Of a stretch of 64,000 bases of DNA, positions 52,637-64,000 are shown one piece after another. Where the stretch lies: assembly GCA_013176395.1 (NCBI GenBank), contig JABMLP010000006.1, positions 992,001-1,056,000 on the forward strand, given 5' to 3'. This DNA comes from Venturia oleaginea (taxonomy: Eukaryota > Ascomycota > Dothideomycetes > Venturiales > Venturiaceae). The position numbers and the translations under genes are program-made. The notes beneath the pieces were generated by a model, which searched no databases, had not been told where the DNA came from, and saw nothing but the letters and a program-made list of their open reading frames with translations. Position 1 is the stretch's first letter; every line of letters begins with the position of its first letter.

Positions 52637-55600
52637 ATGGCCTTGCTTCTTTCTTCTACGTACGGCTCCCATGTGTTTTGGCTGAGATCTTGAGCATAGG
52701 CTAATTTGTTTGTTGGTCCAGATCCGATATTTGGGCTCTTGCGAAAGCAGGACTGAGCGAAGATGATCAGCGCAACGTCGATTTTGGCCGTCTGGATAGG
52801 CGCGAGGTAGTCGAAGAACTTTACAAACTGACCGATTCCACAAAGCAAGACTGTACCAAAGGACGTTGGCGATACACCCGGAAGACCGGTGAGACTGTGA
52901 TAATTCGAGACCTTTTTGACAAGGTGATCAGGGCTCTGGACATTTTCAAACAAATTGGAGATTGCGTAGTGCAGTATGATCCAGTTCATGCTGCACTCCC
53001 GTGGGCTGGCGTTCGTTTCCTCTTGCAGGTAAATTTTTGTTCTCATCAATTTCCTAACCCATTTGCTCAACATTATCAGATTGCTGTCAATGATTCTTCG
53101 AAATTCGGTTTCATGGTAGAAGGTATGGCTGCCATCGCTGAGTCGATATCTCGCTATGCCATTGTCGAAAAGCTTTACCTTTCCTCGCCATGTGATGTAG
53201 CTAAAGGAGTTGAGCGAGCGCTGGTCAAATCATACGCCGCTATCCTCGTTTATCTTTCTAAAGCAAAACAATACTTTGCACAGCCCTCTGGAAGTAAGTT
53301 CTATAAAGTAGAAATATCATTATGCTCCAGTTGATTAGATGAAATAGAGCGTATATTAAAAAGTGGACTGCTTTTTAATACAGACCACGAAAAACTTCTC
53401 AGCGACATATCTACTGCTCACGAAGGTGTTAGAGAGTCTATGGCTCTTCTGGAACGACATGGTCAGTGCTTTTCATAGCCGGTTATCGTTTACTAATCCA
53501 AAAATAGACCAAGTAAACAGTATTACAGAATTGGGAGCTCTGAGAGTAGACCAAGCCGATAACAATCTAGAACTGAAAACTTTTAGAACGGACCAGGCCG
53601 ACAGTAATGTAGAATTAAAAGCTCTATTAGCACAGATTGATTCTCCTTTGAAGCGACTGAGCAATGATTTCGGTAAAATCCGAGACTCGCTTGAAGGTAT
53701 TCTCTGGCCTACTATCATCTGTTCTAAATCTGATTCATCATTCTTAGCTTCTGAACGTTTAAAGATCATCCAATGGCTGTCATCTGAGCCGTATATACAG
53801 CATCACGACCAGACCAAAAAGGATGTACTTCCTGGAACTGGACACTGGCTTCTTTCGGATCCCATCTTTGATAGATGGAGAGGCGAGAGCGCCTCGTCCA
53901 TCTTATGGCTACATGGCATACCAGGCTCTGGTAAGAGCAAACTTGTGTGCGTAAATCTCTCCTTAATTTGAATACCCGTTATTGCTAACACTAGTAGATC
54001 AATTGTGATTGATGATGCTCTATTACACTTTCGAAATGGCCATAACTCCCCACCCGTCTACTTCTACTGCTCTAGAAGCAGTGCTGAGCCCACACGTTCA
54101 GATCCTGCCGTGATTTTGGCCAGTATTGCTAGGCAACTATCATGCCTTCAACCAGGGAATCCTATACTTAAGCCAACAACAGAATTTTACGAGAAGAAAG
54201 AAGCAGAGGCCTTTGCTTCTGGCCCAATGAGAGTTGAGGAGAGCTGTACCCTGATCACCCAACTTACCGAGCACTATCAAATGACGACAATTATTATTGA
54301 CGCACTGGATGAATGCAATCCTGGCAAGCGGGACGAGCTACTCAGCGCCTTAGAGAAGATATTACAAGACTCTTTTGGTCTAGTAAAAATCTTCGTCTCA
54401 AGTCGTGATGACCAGGACATCGTATCACAGCTAGAGACGTACCCAAATCTCGAAATTGATTCCAGAAGGAACGCAGAAGACATCGCATCCTTTGTCCGCA
54501 CCGAGACCTGCCAACTGATCCAAAAGAGAAGACTGCTCAAATATAGCCAAGCGAAAAAGCAGATGGAAGAATTTATAATTAGCAAGGTGATCGAAGGATC
54601 CACAGGAATGTAGGTTCTCAGCTCACCAAATCAGGTAGCACTATCGCTAACTATTTTCTAAGGTTCAGGTGGGCAAGTCTACAATTGCAATATCTTTGCT
54701 CCCTTCATTTAGACTCCGAAATCTGCAACAGCCTAGGTCGAAATCCACCATCGTTGGAAAGTCTATACACCGACATATATGGCATGCTCGAGCCAAAAAC
54801 TGAAGGAAAGGTTAAAGTCATATTTCGCAATGTGCTGACATGGTTACTTTGTGCGCAGAGTTCTCTTACATCAGATGAGTTCCTTGCAGCTGTTTCTGTG
54901 GTTCCCAATGTTGGCTACGAGCCAGTATCGAAAGATCTGATACTAAACCTTTGCACTAACTTGGTGGTTTATGATCAAGGCTTGAATACCTGGCGGTTTG
55001 CTCATCTATCAGTGAGGGAATTCCTGGAAACGAAGCCCATTTTTAACAGAGCAGCTGCGCATGCATTGGCTGCGGAGATATGTCTCTTGAACGTCATTTC
55101 TCATGCACCAGACCAAGAAATCAGGCAGCTCACTGCTCGAAATGAAATTAGGCTGCTTGATCCAACAGCGCCTAGAGATCTTAGTTTGTACTCAGATCTA
55201 TATTGGATTAAGCATTGCCAGATGGCCGCTGAGTCCAGAGCTTGCGGCAGGCTACGGAGCATTTTCCAGATTTTCCTGTGCAGCGGGACTGAAGGCAGCC
55301 AATCTTTCCTACGTTGGGCGAGGCACGATCGGAAAAGACTTGAAGATGACGGGGAAAATCATCTTCAATTTGTTTCGAGTATCCAGATAGAGCCAGTACC
55401 GCTTTTCTCACTCGTCGGCTACTATGATTTCTTTGAAGTATTGGAGAATGGAAAGCAGAGGCAAGACGAGTTTCTTAGGTATAAGTCAGGGAAGATTTCC
55501 GAAGTACTGCACACGTGCGCAATGCAAGGGAGCTATAAGACTATAGCGTTGCTTCTTGATCGACGAGGCGACGACATCCAGATTACAGAGGAGGTGGTGA

Positions 55601-58549
55601 AGGCAGCAGCAGGGAACTGGAGAAATGGCAAAGAAGTGATGGCTCTGCTTCTTGATCGACGAGGCGACAACATCCAGATTACAGAGGAGGTGGTGAAGGC
55701 AGCAGCAGGGAACTGGAGAAATGGCAAAGAAGTGATGGCTCTGCTTCTTGATCGACGAGGCGACGACATCCAGATCACAGAGGAGGTGGTGAAGGCAGCA
55801 GCAGGGAACTGGAGAAATGGCAAAGAAGTGATGGCTCTGCTTCTTGATCGACGAGGCGACGACATCCAGATTACAGAGGAGGTGGTGAAGGCAGCAGCAG
55901 GGAACTGGAGAAATGGCAAAGAAGTGATGGCTCTGCTTCTTGATCGACGAGGCGACGACATCCAGATTACAGAGGAGGTGGTGAAGGCAGCAGCAGGAAA
56001 TTGGAATGGCAAAGAAGTGATGGCTCTGCTTCTTGATCGACGAGGCGACGACATCCAGATTATAGAGGAGGTGGTGAAGGCAGCAGCAGGAAATTGGAAT
56101 GACAAAGAAGTGATGGCTCTGCTTCTTGATCGACGAGGCGACGACATCCAGATTACAGAGGAGGTGGTGAAGGCAGCAGCAGGAAATTGGATTGGCAAAG
56201 AAGTGATGGCTCTGCTTCTTGATCGACGAGGCGACGACATCCAGATTACAGAAGGAGGTGGTGAAGGCAGCAGCAGGGAATGGGAATGGCAAAGAAGTGA
56301 TGGCTCTGCTTCTTGATCGACGAGGCGACAAGCATCCAGATCACAGAGGAGGTGGTGAAGGCAGCAGCAGAGAATGGGAACTTGATGGCTCTGCTTCTGA
56401 TCGACGAGGCGACGACATCACAGATCACAGAGGAGGTGGTGAAGGCAGCAGCAGGAATGGGAACTTGATGGCTCTGCTTCTTGATCGACGAGGCGACGAC
56501 ATCCAGATCACAGAAGAGGTGGTGAAGGCAGCAGCAGTAGGGAATGGGAACTTGATGGACTCTGCTTCTTGATCGACGAGGCGACGACATCCAGATCACA
56601 GAAGAGGTGGTGAAGGCAGCAGCAGGAAATTGGAATGGCAAAAGAAGTGATGGCTCTGCTTCTTGATCGACGAGGCGACGACATCCAGATTACAGAGGAG
56701 GTGGTGAAGCAGCAGCAGGGAATAGGAATGGCAAAGAAGTGATGGCTCTGCTCTTGATCGACGAGGCGACGACATCCAGATTACAGAGGAGGTGGTGAAG
56801 GCAGCAGCAGGAAATTGGATTGGCAAAGAAGTGATGGCTCTGCTTCTTGATCGACGAGGCGACGACATCCAGATTACAGAGGAGGTGGTGAAGGCAGCAG
56901 CAGGGAATGGGAACTTGATGGCTCTGCTTCTTGATCGACGAGGCGACGGCATCCAGATCACAGAGGAGGTGGTGAAGGCAGCAGCAGGGAATGAGAATGG
57001 CAAAGAAGTGATGGCTCTGCTTCTTGATCGACGAGGCGACGACATCCAGATTACAGAGGAGGTGGTGAAGGCAGCAGCAGGGAGCTGGAGAAATGGCAAA
57101 GAAGTGATGGCTCTGCTTCTTGATCGACGAGGCGACGACATCCAGATTACAGAGGAGGTGGTGAAGGCAGCAGCAGGGAGCTGGAGAAATGGCAAAGAAG
57201 TGATGGCTCTGCTTCTTGATCGACGAGGTGACGACATCCAGATTACAGAGGAGGTGGTGAAGGCAGCAGCAGGGAATGAGATTGGCAAAGAAGTGATGGC
57301 TCTGCTTCTTGATCGACGAGGCGACGACATTCAGATTACAGAGGAGGTGGTGAAGGCAGCAGCAGGGAATGAGATTGGCAAAGAAGTGATGGCTCTGCTT
57401 CTTGATCGACGAGGCGACGACATTCAGATTACAGAAGAGGTGGTGAAGGCAGCAGCAGGGAATGGGAATGGCAAAGAAGTGATGGCTCTGCTTCTTGATC
57501 GACGAGGCGACAACATCCAGATCACAGAAGAGGTGGTAAAGGCAGCAGCAGGGAATGGGAACTTGATGGCTCTGCTTCTTGATCGACGAGGCGACGACAT
57601 CCAGATCACAGAGGAGGTGGTGAAGGCAGCAGCAGGGAATGAGAATGGCAAAGAAGTGATGGCTCTGCTTCTTGATCGACGAGGCGACGACATCCAGATT
57701 ACAGAGGAGGTGGTGAAGGCAGCAGCAGGGAATGAGATTGGCAAAGAAGTGATGGCTCTGCTTCTTGATCGACGAGGCGACGACATCCAGATTACAGAGG
57801 AGGTGGTGAAGGCAGCAGCAGGGAATGAGATTGGCAAAGAAGTGATGGCTCTGCTTCTTGATCGACGAGGCGACGACATTCAGATTACAGAAGAGGTGGT
57901 GAAGGCAGCAGCAGGGAATGGGAATGGCAAAGAAGTGATGGCTCTGCTTCTTGATCGACGAGGCGACGACATCCAGATCACAGAGGAGGTGGTGAAGGAG
58001 GCAGCCGCAAACGAAGAAAGTGGCCATCTGGTTATTCAATTACTCATTCACACTGTGGGTATTGCGGTCACTCCGGATATTCTCCAAGCGGCTGCTACAG
58101 CCGGTCAGACGCAGGTGCTTAGACTTTTGAAGTCGCTTTTCCAACTTGATAAACATGAGTCCCACTGGCACAAGGTCTCTCAACTTTACAACGCGGCGAA
58201 AGAGGGAAATGCAGACTTGGCGAAAGAACTTATTGCAGATGGTACAAAACCAGACTGGAAGAATATCCGCGGCATGTCCCCACTGTGGGTAGCAGCTTCG
58301 AGAGGACATGAGGCTGTAGTGCAGACACTTCTTGAAACGTTAGCGGTAGACGTGAACGCTCAATCCGTATCTGGTCGCGCGCCCTTATTCTGGGCTGCGG
58401 CACACGGCCATCATAGAACTGTCCAAATGCTCCTGGATGCTGGCGCAAGTCAACGATTTGAAGATAATGAAGGGAGGACTTCGCTGTCCGTGGCGAAATC
58501 GTATAAGCAAGCCGAGGTTATCAAGCTTTTGATCCGTCACGATCAATAG
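52637..58549 (+). CDS. NLR-type STAND protein: NACHT_N, NACHT, ankyrin-like repeat array, ankyrin repeats
   Basis: Exons are 52637-52659, 52722-53028, 53080-53293, 53384-53461, 53508-53696, 53748-53946, 53998-54609 and 54663-58549, all with GT-AG introns. The N-terminal domain (about 1-200) matches the NACHT_N family of fungal NWD NTPases (TRKTGETVIIRDLFDKV, QYDPVHAALPWAGVRFLLQ, YAIVEKLYL). Three 14-residue copies of a DQxxxNxELxxxxx motif follow. NACHT: Walker A HGIPGSGKSK (about 328-337), Walker B TTIIIDALDEC (about 435-445), KIFVSSRDD; then a winged-helix part (FRNVLTWLLCAQSSLTSDEF). From about residue 833, 27 near-identical repeats follow, then canonical ankyrin repeats (SPLWVAASRGHEAVVQTLLE, APLFWAAAHGHHRTVQMLLD). 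The whole is about 1835 residues if nine clustered one-base indels at 56.25-56.76 kb are ignored; read literally, the frame stops at 56314-56316. Such proteins act in fungal self/non-self recognition and programmed cell death. The ligand is unknown. Confidence 0.85.
55540..57990 (+). repeat. 27 near-identical 84-96-bp coding repeats in the NLR gene
   Basis: The unit encodes GKEVMALLLDRRGDDIQI followed by TEEVVKAAAGNWRN or variants (NWN, NEI, NGN, SWRN). Unit lengths are 96, 93 or 84 bp. GATCGACGAGG occurs once per unit, 27 times in all. Variation sits almost only in the linker (GNWRN/GNGN/GNEI), Asp/Asn at the RGDDI/RGDNI position, and a few synonymous sites. Each unit looks like a shortened ankyrin repeat. 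Confidence 0.93.
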
Positions 58550-59411
58550 GAATATTGAGGACAGAAGGACGTTACTGTCACATCCTGGTACAGAAGGCAC
58601 ACTTGAGCTATACCGTTCTTACTTCCTTTATCACAATAGCTCCTGCTAGAGTACACACATCATATGTAAACATCAGCTCTACGGCTGAACATAGAACAAT
58701 ACAATACACAATGATAGACATCATACATGTTTACATCACCTTGCAACCCTTACTGCAACAGTTACAGCTACAGAGTGTGTTACAGCTTAAACAATAACAT
58801 TACGAATTCTTTAAAATTTCCATCTCTCTATCTATTAGAGGGCTGAGGGAGTCGTGTATTTATATGGTCGCCTTATGTACCACATGGATTTTACAGATCA
58901 TAGTATTCAGCTACGGTAGCTATCAGTGAGGGTGCCGACCCGCTCATGTTCAACCTGCGCGCGCGCAAAATGAAGCGGATGCTGGAAGTGGACACGACTG
59001 TATAGTCGGTTGGTTGATTCATCTACCGTGACCTCTCCTAATCCGAGATATGCAGGCTACTACTACTGTAATCTGTCTTTCACAGTTTAACATGTGCCGC
59101 TACATGCACGACGTTTGTGCCTCGATAGGGGCTGTGCTCGGCCAGATATCCCTTAATTCCTTGAATCTGCAACTGGATTCTATGCGCCAATCTTTTACCT
59201 CGTTACGCCCTTTGCGGTTTCTCCATCTTGTCTCTCATTTCTTATCTCTTTTATTTGATGACTGAATGATCGGTTTACTACTGAATCTCCAAGATCTGCT
59301 GCCTAGGCCCTTTACCAAGAATTGCGCTGCCTAAAATTGCAACTATATCGTCCTCAAATGTGGGTCAGAAATTAGATAAACGCGGGAAGTGCTATAATTA
59401 AGAGCTCTAAT
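58550..59411. other. Intergenic between NLR gene and gypsy copy 2
   Basis: AT-rich, only short frames. It probably contains the NLR 3'UTR. No repeats recognised. Confidence 0.4.
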
Positions 59412-59672
59412 TGTTACGCTGAACGAGCAAAACAGAGTTATTCGGAAGTAGATTCAACACGAACTTAACGATATGAGCCAATGAACAGAACGAGTGTATT
59501 ACGGGACGGTAGCTGGAAAGACGCAGCATACTCGTAGCCAAAGATTGTTTAGATTCAGTTAAGGAGTGAAGGTATCTACAAACAGAGAACCTCAATGAGG
59601 TTCTTTCTCTATACTAGGCTCAATCAGGCTTAGGCTCTTAGCCTATACCAACCATGGGCCATGCCCATAACA
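59412..59672 (-). repeat. 3' LTR of gypsy copy 2, about 261 bp
   Basis: It begins TGTTACGCTGAACG and ends GCCATGCCCATAACA (plus strand), so both ends carry TGTTA/TAACA inverted ends. A polypurine tract lies directly inside it. The partner LTR is outside the window, so the left limit is inferred from the ends only. Confidence 0.7.
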
Positions 59673-59690
59673 TTACCCCCCTCCTTACCG
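59673..59690 (-). promoter_or_regulatory. Polypurine tract of gypsy copy 2
   Basis: The sense strand reads AAGGAGGGGGGTAA directly before the 3' LTR. Confidence 0.7.
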
Positions 59691-62600
59691 GGTGTGCAGG
59701 ACTAAAGAGGGTGTGGTAGGTGGGATAATCAAACAGACAAACGCCATACATCGCTTCTGCCAGCTTGTAGCAGATTCGAAGGCGCTGGCCACCGCTACTC
59801 GGTTTCTTCGGGCCCCTGTTTGAGCTCCTATATCTTCGCCGACACCGTCGCCCTTGCCATACTCTGCCTCGAAGCGGTCTAAGTCCTCGACTTCTGTGAA
59901 TAATGAACGTGGCTGCCAATCGGGATCTGCATAGCCTTTCCATTTGATTAATAACTGACGAACCCAGCCTCGCCCAACCCGTTTCTTCTCTGCGCGAAGT
60001 ATACGTTCTACTTCAAACTCAGCCTCTGTTTCTTCGGTTTGAGGCACTAATGGTGGCGGCTGGGTATCATCGGATTCTTGTGAGGGCAGTGTGTCGGTTG
60101 CGGCTCGGCGGAGTAGGTCAACGTGGAAACGGTTATGGATACCACTTGGCAGGTCAGCCAGCTCGTATACCATCGGGGAGATCTGGTTCTCGACAGTGTA
60201 TTTGGCTTGCGTCCACGACAGTTTCTTTGATAGCTGCGGAGTATTGATATTCCTAAGGTTCAACCAGACTTTGTCGCCCTTTTTTAACGTTTCGGCAGCT
60301 TGACGTGACCTGTTGGCGTCGTTCTCCATCTTCTGCTGGGACCAGGCCATCGCTGCCTGTGCATATTCTTGTGCCTCTTCTATTCGTTGCACAAAGGTCT
60401 CGGCATCGGCTGTTGGTGAGTTACTGGGTGAGATTCGTTGTACTTTCTGGATTGGTTCCGCATGGTAGCCGTGGGTTAGATAGAATGGACTCATCCCTGT
60501 GACTGAAGAGTCACGATTGTTCAGTGCTAACATAGCCGTAGGTAGTAGCGTTGGCCAGTCTAGTTGGGAGTATGCAATGAAGGCGCGGAGATAGCGTAGA
60601 ACTTCCTGGTTCATACGCTCGGTCGCGCCATCGGTCTGTGGATGAAAGGCTGTAGAGAGTCTCTGCTCAATCTTTGTAAGTTCGCAAAGCTTCCTCCAAA
60701 AACGACCTGTCCAATTGCTGCCTCTGTCCGACGTCAATGCCATGGGAAATCCGTGGTAGCGATAGTGGCATTGTAAGAACCTTTTCGCGCACTCTTTGGC
60801 GCTCATTGTAGTCATAGCCTCCAACGTAACACTTTTGAGGAGGCGATCTGTGATAACCATGAGGTATTTTGGGCCGTTTTCCTCCGCGGGCAAATCAGTC
60901 ATGAAATCGATTGATAGCTCGCTGTGGAAGCGGGCCGGGATTGGAAGTGGTTTCAGAAGACCTCGCTTCTTATCACGCCATATTCCTGTTCTCCCACATA
61001 CGTCGCAATTACGTACAAACTGCCCGACTGTCTTGTATTATTGGGGCCAAAAGAAACTTCTGGATAGAATCGCAAGCGTGCTATCTCTCCCTGGGTGTCC
61101 AGTAACATGGGAATCGTGAGTTTGTTGGACCAGCGTTGTTCGCAGCGGTTCCCAATCTGGTACCCATAGGATCCCTCTTCTCGTGACCGCGCCGTGGTCG
61201 TCTACTTCGCATTCGGGTAGCTGTACCGACAACTTGAGCTCTGGAGGAAAGGAACGTTCGCCAGTAACTATAGCCGTATGAATAGCTTCGTGGGATTGGT
61301 CCTCTGCTATTGCGCGATCCCAGAGAAGTTGTAACTCTGGTTTCTCGAAAAGATCGCATCCTTTTGCAACTGACCGGTTTTGACCGTACCTAGTAGTGGA
61401 CCGGTGTTGACCGTTTTCGGCAGTCAGCTGGTGTCGACCGTCCAGTCCAGTATTTTGCTGGGGCTCCCGTATAACGTCCCATGTACTATTGGATGTATTC
61501 GGTGTATTGAATGGGCAGATAAGGGCTTGTATTGCGATTGTTTCGGTCGTCCTCTCGGAAAGAGGAGGAAGCCATTCGTCCTTGATCAACTGGGCCACTC
61601 GCCCTTGTAGTCTCTCGTCGTTCTTGTCATGTGGCATATCCTGATGTCTTCTTGATAGTGCGTCTGGTCTTTGCGCTAGTTTTCCGGCGCGAAATTCCAG
61701 CTGGAATTGGTACTCAGATAGAATTAGCGACCATCTTGCTTGTCTCTCTGACAAACGCTGCGCTGTCATAAAGTAGCGGAGATTCTTGTGATCGGTAAGG
61801 ACTTTGAAAGGTGCTGCAACACTGCGCAGTTCTCCTCTCCAGTGTTCAATGGACTTGATTACTGCCAGTAATTCTTTATCGTGGATCTCGTAGTTACATT
61901 CAGCCGCAGTGAGCTTGCGGGAGAAGTATGCTACTGGTCGTAGTTTTCCTTTCATATCCTTCTGCGACAACGTGCCTCCCAGCGCGTAGCCAGAGCAGTC
62001 GCACTCGAGTACCGTATCCAGGTCTGGATTCCAGTGAGCCAGTATTGGGGCGGAGATGAATAGCTCCTTCAAGACTTGAAAGGCGTTCTCATGTTCTTTG
62101 TTCCAGACAAAAGCGACGGCCTTCCGTGTTAACTTGATTAAGGGGTCGGAGAGCTCTGAGAAGTTGTCGATGAAGTCTCGGTAGAAATTTGCAAAGCCTA
62201 GGAAGGAGCGTACGCCTGTGACATTGACTGGAGCCTCCCATTCTTTAATCGCGGCAACTTTCTCTGGGTCGACTTTGATCCCTTCTCCTGCAGTGATAAT
62301 GAACCCCAGATATTTGACCTCCTGAACAGCAAACTCGCACTTGCTTAAGTCTAGCCGAAGTCCAGCAGTCTTGAGCTTGGCAAGAATTTGGTTAACCTTA
62401 ACCATGTGATCCAGATAGTCGCCGTCGCTCCATATCAAGACATCGTCCATGTAGGCTGAACAGCAGATATCTAGGGATTCCCGTAGGACTCCGTTGATGT
62501 ATCGTTGAAAGCTCGCGGGTGCGCCAGCTAGTCCGAAGGGGGTAACTAGCCATTCGAATAGTCCAAATCGAGTGCGAAAAGCCGTTTTCCACTCATCGCC

Positions 62601-63804
62601 GTGCTTGATGCGGAGCCGATGAAATGCCGCTCTGACGTCAAGTTTGGTGTACCAACGCGCTGTTGCTAGATTTCGTAGGGTTTCTCGGATTAGTGGCAAT
62701 GGGTAGCGGTCCGATCGAGTGATTCGATTCAGTGCCCGATAGTCTACACACATCCGAATGCCTCCACCTGGTTTCCTTACAAATAAGACTGGGGCTGCCG
62801 CTGGTGAGTTGCTGGCGCGTATCCAGCCCTTGTCCATATAGTCCGAAAGTGTTTTTCGTAGGACTAATAGCTCTTCCCTCGACATGCCGTATAATGGGCC
62901 CCAAGGAACTTCTGCCTCGCGACCTTGTTCATCTCGTATCAATTCGATAACGTGATCGCGACCCTCTTGATGGGGCGCGATCTCTCCGTCTTCGTCGTCG
63001 AGAAAGGCATCAGCATGCTCTGCTATTTCTTCTGGTATCTCTTGTCGGATTTCTTCCTCAGTCTTTCTGTTTTCTTTCTGCTAACTTGCTTAGGGCCTTG
63101 TTGATATTCGACATCGAGATAGCCAGCACTTGTGTACCATCCGGTCCATCTCTTCTCAACCGTCGCTGGGCCCTTCCAACAATAGCTGCAAATACAGATC
63201 CTGACACTAGACAAGCCGCCCGCACGTGAGCGAGCCGGTCTCGCGCTTTGGTGTTCTGTTCTAGCCACCCCTTTTCTCTTACCGTGATGCGCTGGGATCC
63301 TTGACCAATAAGCAGCTTTCTCTTAGCTGCTATATATCGCACCCAGTTTCTCTCTGCCCATGCCTTGCCTAGGATAATAGGGAAGCTCAATCCTTTCACT
63401 ATATACCCATAGACTCGCTCTGCTCGACCATCAATGTCGATCGTAGCGTAGGTCATGTGCGTAATACGGAGGTCTTCTCCGTTCTCGTGGCTCTCTTTAG
63501 CCAGTGCCAATTGTTTGGTGTCAATTGGGATGCGCGGTAGACGATGTGTTTGGACACTCTTCTCGCTGAAAGCAGCATAAGGGAGGCAGCCGTTATCAAA
63601 GAAGGATTCGGTGAAAGAAGTTCCATTGATCAAGGTATCTATCAAGAAGGGTGTACTTTCCATCCTATCCTTTGCTGCTTTGATTTCTCTTATGCCTAGT
63701 AGCTTTGTAATGTCTTCGCCATGTACATCTACTTCAGACCCTCGTGCGCGACGATGCACAAGGGTAGCTAGTTTTCCGACTCTGATGAGGCTTCCTGTAG
63801 GGAG
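59685..63804 (-). pseudogene. Gypsy copy 2 Pol: protease, RT, RNase H, integrase, chromodomain; two lesions
   Basis: The Pol frame opens at 63804, overlapping the end of Gag in the -1 frame. The protease-like part (ESFFDNGCLPYAAFS) again has DNG. A 2-bp deletion near 63066 relative to copy 1 shifts the frame. The reverse transcriptase and RNase H then read as in copy 1 (LDVRAAFHRLRIK, CSAYMDDVLIWS, ECDCSGYALGG) to TAA at 61040-61038, where copy 1 has CAA. Integrase continues in the same frame: zinc finger NCDVCGRTG, LTSDRGSNWTGRFW and FHPQTDGATERMNQEV. Near the C-terminus a chromodomain is clear: FEVERILRAEKK, QLLIKWKGYADPDWQPRSLF and LDRFEAEYG. Chromodomains can direct insertion to marked chromatin. 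The protein ends at 59685. Confidence 0.92.
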
Positions 63805-64000
63805 TCATCGGTATGCTGTGTGATTACCGCAGTGACCTGAGTCTTTGGACGTGTTGCTGGTCGGAATTCGCATACGTTCGGGTGGTGCTTGGGCTTCTTA
63901 CAGCGCCCGCATTTGCCCGCTTGTATAAGTGCCAAGAACTCTGTTTGGGATCGCCATTTCGCTCTAGGTCGTCGGTCCTTCTTCGCATCCTTTCCGAGTG
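63768..64000 (-). CDS. Gypsy copy 2 Gag, C-terminal part
   Basis: The frame is open from the window edge to TAG at 63770-63768. It carries a zinc knuckle CGRCKKPKHHPNVC (CX2CX4HX4C) and an acidic Ser-rich tail (SLQEASSESEN). The final 37 nt overlap the Pol frame, which is -1 relative to Gag. Confidence 0.8.
   Translation of the reverse strand, partial: LGKDAKKDRRPRAKWRSQTEFLALIQAGKCGRCKKPKHHPNVCEFRPATRPKTQVTAVITQHTDDSLQEASSESEN

Larger units (their letters stand above)
59412..64000 (-). mobile_element. Ty3/gypsy chromovirus copy 2, runs off the window
   Basis: Minus-strand element with 3' LTR, polypurine tract, Pol including a chromodomain, and the end of Gag. Its 5' LTR lies beyond 64000. 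It is nearly identical to copy 1 (41.4-44.9 kb) over their shared 3.5 kb, but each has different inactivating changes. Confidence 0.92.

Noticed and set aside
56690..58039. Long minus-strand frames (up to 449 codons) across the NLR repeats
   Set aside because: They are antisense by-products of the tandem repeat: a stop-free antisense frame in one unit stays open through all units. They have no start context, homology or composition of a real protein (endless Cys/His/Ser runs).

Overview
The window looks like a chromosome segment of a filamentous ascomycete (Pezizomycotina). Host genes have short GT-AG introns (46-92 nt), several with visible CTAAC/CTAAT branch points. They include a fungal-type Atg13, a fungal heme catalase, MFS transporters, a mitochondrial branched-chain keto-acid dehydrogenase subunit, a GT31-type glycosyltransferase and a NACHT NLR-type gene with ankyrin-like repeats. 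The transposon families (Tad-like LINEs, Ty1/copia, Ty3/gypsy chromovirus, pogo/Fot1, Tc1/mariner) are also typical of such fungi. Genus and species cannot be told from sequence alone.

Layout. Positions 1-27 kb are mostly host genes: the 3' end of an unrecognised gene; an af470-like (DUF4188) protein and a five-exon SDR on the minus strand; a decayed Zn2Cys6-type transcription-factor remnant; a seven-exon catalase; a small hypothetical gene; a five-exon sugar transporter; an MFS transporter carrying one in-frame stop; E1-alpha of the branched-chain keto-acid dehydrogenase; a pogo/Fot1 transposon with 43-bp inverted repeats and a TA duplication; ATG13; and an intronless GT31-type gene. Positions 27-52 kb are a transposon nest: a LINE without a visible RNase H domain, the 5' stub of a Tc1/mariner element, and a degraded plus-strand copia element split by a nearly intact minus-strand copia element with identical 129-bp LTRs and a 5-bp duplication. 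These are followed by a truncated gypsy copy that itself carries a solo LTR, a second copia fragment, more plus-strand copia sequence, a second LINE that has RNase H, and a probable LTR/gag remnant. Positions 52.6-58.5 kb hold a large eight-exon NLR gene (NACHT_N, NACHT, 27 almost identical 28-32-residue repeats, ankyrin repeats). From 59.4 kb to the end lies a second gypsy chromovirus, almost the same as the first copy, running off the edge.

Most unusual points. The young copia element has a leader with nine 73-bp tandem repeats. Eight of them contain a micro-ORF that copies the first four codons of its Gag-Pol ORF and then stops, and the element has a half-tRNA primer-binding site matching the anticodon arm of initiator tRNA-Met. 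The NLR repeat array has nine single-base indels packed into about 500 bp in its middle, with clean repeats on both sides. Two perfect CCG-N8-CGG palindromes sit side by side between the SDR gene and the transcription-factor remnant. I see no convincing evidence for an entirely new multi-gene system; the best candidates for new biology are the copia leader and the NLR array.

All exon structures were built by eye from splice signals and protein continuity, without transcript data or database searches.
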